64,000 nucleotides of DNA from Trichomonas tenax. Taxonomy: Eukaryota > Parabasalia > Trichomonadida > Trichomonadidae. Shown piece after piece: positions 61,058-64,000 of the stretch. The position numbers were made by a program, and so were the translations under genes. The notes below the pieces were generated by a model. The model was not told the origin of the DNA. It did not search any database and was given only the letters and a program-made list of their open reading frames with translations. The stretch's first letter is position 1. Every line of letters begins with the position of its first letter. The stretch lies in the NCBI GenBank assembly GCA_023091735.1, contig JALKBU010000046.1:46728-110727 (forward strand). The letters are read 5' to 3'.

Positions 61058-61645
61058 ATGGCGAAGATAAAGATAAACGTCTTCAATCTTACACCATTAA
61101 ATTCGATTTTATCGTGTTGCAAGGTCGGGGGGTACCATTCCAGTCTTGTCATCGATGAGAAAATCGAATATTACTATGGATTCTCGATGCACGGATGCAC
61201 AGGTATCGATAGTCCTCAAAAAGTCAATGAATTACCTGAAGTTATGGAGGGAACTTTCCATTCATCATACGAAATGGGCCAATCAACATACACAAGACTC
61301 GAATGTCGCGAAATCTGTCGAAAAATGAAGCAATCACCTGAATGGCTAAGCGATTACTACAATTTTATATATCACAACTGCAATGATTTCACTTACGAGT
61401 TATGCAAGCAGCTTGTTGGTGATGAAAATATGGAAAATTATCCGTATTGGGTAAATAGAGGTGTGAAAGTCGGAAGGTTCTTTTACTCTATATCTTTGTC
61501 GCATTTTTTAAACATGATCACAAAATTACCGGGTTTTGGACCAAAATACAAACCAAAACATATAAGCCATACACCAGACGTTTCAGAAGAAGATGATATA
61601 GAATTTGCTATAGATCCCGCCAAAAAAGATGAAATAGAAGTTTAA
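61058..61645 (+). CDS. PPPDE-family peptidase (deSUMOylating isopeptidase-like)
   Basis: This 195-residue protein has the PPPDE (DUF862/DeSI) fold, a papain-like family that removes SUMO or ubiquitin from proteins. The catalytic histidine is H27 in VGGYHSSLVI. The catalytic cysteine is C108 in YHNCNDFT, preceded by the YYYGF motif typical of the family. The last ~35 residues are a polar, acidic tail. Both catalytic residues are intact. The upstream region is occupied by a 20-bp-phased repeat array and an inverted-repeat element, which may affect its expression. Substrate (SUMO, ubiquitin or another) cannot be told from sequence. Confidence 0.9.
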   Translation: MAKIKINVFNLTPLNSILSCCKVGGYHSSLVIDEKIEYYYGFSMHGCTGIDSPQKVNELPEVMEGTFHSSYEMGQSTYTRLECREICRKMKQSPEWLSDYYNFIYHNCNDFTYELCKQLVGDENMENYPYWVNRGVKVGRFFYSISLSHFLNMITKLPGFGPKYKPKHISHTPDVSEEDDIEFAIDPAKKDEIEV

Positions 61646-61855
61646 TTTATTATATTTTGTTTTTATCATTTATAAATTGTTTGTATCCGTATATATTGTA
61701 TATGAATTAACTATTGTTTTCACTAACAAATCATTATATTTCAAATTTTTGTTGAATTCATTATATATATATTTTAGAAAAATCATTGAGAAGTTGTAGG
61801 TAGAGTCAAAAATCGAAGGTTATATTATACACAACGTATTTATTAAATAACAATA

Positions 61856-62938
61856 TTATTGCATATTATCAATTAAATCTTCGAATTCTTCTCTTGATTG
61901 AACTGTAAATTTATTCATCGTATTAACTAGATTTTGTACAAGTATTGCTGTTTGCTCTGTCACATTCTTTTGGCTTTCTAATTCTTCAATTTGTTCACAC
62001 ATTTGTCTGCATGTTTCATACTTCGATTTTATGTCTGCGAGACCTATGTCGTGTGATTTCTTGATCTGTGAAACCTGTCTTGCAAATTCAATTGGTTTTA
62101 ATGATAGCTCGCTGAAATCGGCTATTTTCTCGTTATAGAAACCAGAAATAAGAGATTTAGCGAGTTCATTGCATCCTCTCGAGAGGATTTCGATTCTTGA
62201 TAATTCATTTTTATTTGCTGAAGGTGAACATATCTGTAAAGTTGGACTGGGTATTTTCTCGTCTGTACTTATATCAGAAATCATTGTGTTTATCTCTTGA
62301 GAAAGCAATCTTGACGTTGAAGCTCGCGGATTTGGTAATTTTAAGCGCTCGAACATAGTTTCGATATTAGAAATCGTAGAAGATTTGATTGTTAAGCATT
62401 TTTCAGCCAAAGTCGAAATGAGATTTTTCATTGAATCTGATAAGCGTTCTCTGATTTCGGTTTCCTCGCTTAATCTCCTTTCAAGTCTTCTAACTTTGTG
62501 TTCGAGTTCTTTAATTCGTTTATCATCGGTAGAATCATCGTCGAATGCGATATCTGACCTTGGTGAGCTGTTTGTAGAATATGAACGTGCTGAATTGCAT
62601 CCATTAGGAAGTACCTCTGTGATGTCGGCGAATTTAGTCAGAATTGGAGGACGTATAACAGAATGTGACCATTTGGCGAAATTTTCTTGGTTTTCAACTA
62701 TTTTATCCATAACATTCTGGGGTACTTTGTTGTTTGCAAGAAATTGGCGCATCTTCTCAGACTTCTGTTTGAGTTTTGTTGGTGAATAAGATTGATCAAA
62801 TGTGAATTCGGTGTTTGATAGCTTAGACGCTGCAGATCGACTCTCGTTGGCCCCAAAAGAATCTTCATCGATCTTATCCAGCATGTGTAAAAGTCTACTC
62901 GATGTTTCGGTTAAATCCATTTGTAAAGATGTAAGCAT
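61856..62938 (-). CDS. Coiled-coil protein with Ser-rich linker
   Basis: The 360-residue protein has a short N-terminal helix, a Ser/Asn/Asp-rich linker at about residues 110-140, a strong coiled coil at about 140-185 (KRIKELEHKVRRLERRL), a second Ser-rich region, and a C-terminal helical part to the end. No membrane segment or known domain is seen. A role in cytoskeletal assembly is plausible but not shown. The ATG is the first in frame; the leader lacks the AAAAGTGAC motif. Confidence 0.8.
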   Translation of the reverse strand: MLTSLQMDLTETSSRLLHMLDKIDEDSFGANESRSAASKLSNTEFTFDQSYSPTKLKQKSEKMRQFLANNKVPQNVMDKIVENQENFAKWSHSVIRPPILTKFADITEVLPNGCNSARSYSTNSSPRSDIAFDDDSTDDKRIKELEHKVRRLERRLSEETEIRERLSDSMKNLISTLAEKCLTIKSSTISNIETMFERLKLPNPRASTSRLLSQEINTMISDISTDEKIPSPTLQICSPSANKNELSRIEILSRGCNELAKSLISGFYNEKIADFSELSLKPIEFARQVSQIKKSHDIGLADIKSKYETCRQMCEQIEELESQKNVTEQTAILVQNLVNTMNKFTVQSREEFEDLIDNMQ

Positions 62939-64000
62939 AACTTTTTATCTCGTAAATCGCTGAATATGTTTATATTTGTGGGCTGAGTTAAATTTTATTG
63001 TTTTTTGGGCCTGGTTTCAGTTATATAACAATTTTCGTAATTGAGCAAACCTTAAGCTTTATATTGGAGACTTTGCTTTGGATGCGTAGTTAAAGTGGCT
63101 CAAATAGCACCGTTTTAACGAAGTTATGTTTTGAATTTTTCATATTTTGTTGATGTGAAATTTTAGAGGGGTTGAAACTCTCTATTTTGGCCCCTGGCCA
63201 CTTTCAAACAACCAGACTTAGTATGTAAGCTTACAAAGGCACAACGATGCTTACACTCCTTTTTCAATTCACAATTCGCCTTTTTAACAAAGATACAAAT
63301 CATATTCTTAGTGAAAGGTGCTTTTTAACACAAGAAGCATTGAGAATATAACAGACTAGCTATTTTCATCAATATTATCATACTAAAACATCGATCAAAA
63401 GCCTTTATCGTTGATATGGAAATTCAATTTCGTTAAAAATCCGAAATAAGACTGATCAAAGCTTTCCAAATTTATACATAAGTAACACGTAGTTAGAATT
63501 TCATATAAAATTATTCATTATTGTATAAACTTCTAATTTCAAAATGTCGATTTACAAGTTTGAAAGCATTTTATTTAATGTAATGCAATATATTATCTTT
63601 GCAACTAATCCTGCATAAAATGAGCTTATGAATTTAATCAATAAATAAATAGCAAAATATTTACTTTAAATAACAGGATAATTATTCTCGTGACACCTCA
63701 TACATGTCATCTCTTACATCATAGTTTACTTCTTTAAAAAAAAAACAAACACAAAAGGACTTAGATCTTGATTCAAAATACAGTTCAGTAATATTAATAC
63801 GAATCTTAACAGGGTGCAGCACGTTTTCTTCCTGTTGCATCTATAATGAGCCGGTCAGAAATGCGTTTTTTGGAGGGCGTCACTGAATTTTCTACGCCTA
63901 CTCAAACATCTCGATTTTTCTCCACCAGTATGAATATTTAAGGTCTAATTTTGGTGGCAAATGAAAAATTTTCCCATCTAAAATGCTGTGGATATATAAA
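62939..64000. other. Terminal intergenic region with possible gene remnant
   Basis: There is no intact gene. A 29-codon GC-richer open stretch on the minus strand (63806-63895) ends in a basic tail GRKRAAPC and a stop; it may be the end of a lost gene. A small inverted block AGGGG/CCCCT lies near 63159-63187. Confidence 0.4.

Overview
The window is a stretch of a very A+T-rich, intron-poor nuclear genome from a flagellated protist. The best fit is a trichomonad of the Tritrichomonas type. The reasons are long genes without any visible intron, short spacers between ATG and promoter-like motifs, small two-repeat Myb proteins, a papain-family cysteine protease, axonemal proteins (outer-arm dynein intermediate chain, DRC11-like AAA protein), and decaying copies of surface families typical of trichomonads: BspA-like leucine-rich repeats, Pmp-like beta-helix proteins, glycine-rich ALK-type proteins and GP63-like metalloproteases. 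The species is inferred; no rRNA or complete tRNA gene is present to fix it.

Layout. 1-9.2 kb: Rab GTPase, cathepsin-L-like protease, a 2.5 kb gene desert, a Myb protein and a CLASP-like microtubule protein. 9.2-16.4 kb: a zinc-finger protein of the KANSL2/INO80D type followed by an accessory zone with two broken glycine-rich genes, a broken beta-helix gene, three ~120-bp tandem repeats and gene remnants. 16.4-34.6 kb: mostly intact housekeeping and cytoskeletal genes (C2-ankyrin fusion, dynein intermediate chain, Myb, several coiled-coil proteins, an Sfi1-like Ser-Pro protein, a helical-repeat protein, an NXF1-like mRNA export protein). 34.6-43.5 kb: an intact beta-helix membrane protein, half a tRNA-Thr, a broken BspA gene, a second zinc-finger paralog, an actin-related protein with a one-base frameshift, and a GP63-like pseudogene carrying four in-frame nonsense codons. 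44.7-49 kb: a 1238-residue coiled-coil protein and a small charged protein. 49.3-54.8 kb: broken beta-helix and BspA genes, a hypothetical gene and debris. 54.8-64 kb: DRC11-like AAA ATPase, a pseudokinase with Sel1 repeats, an inverted-repeat element, a PPPDE (deSUMOylase-like) peptidase and a coiled-coil protein.

Two groups of intact genes stand out. One serves the cytoskeleton and flagella (CLASP, dynein IC, DRC11, actin-related protein, Sfi1-like, coiled-coil proteins). The other is regulatory or trafficking (Rab, two Myb, two C3Hc3H zinc proteins, NXF1-like, PPPDE peptidase). Surface-family genes are mostly dead, in several cases through in-frame stop codons.

The least explained signals are non-coding. 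Several arrays of a degenerate motif (TTTACATGACA-like) are spaced almost exactly 20 bp apart. A recurrent AAAAGTGAC motif lies 13-17 bp upstream of three start codons and at other gene starts. There are also two inverted-repeat elements that look like MITEs.
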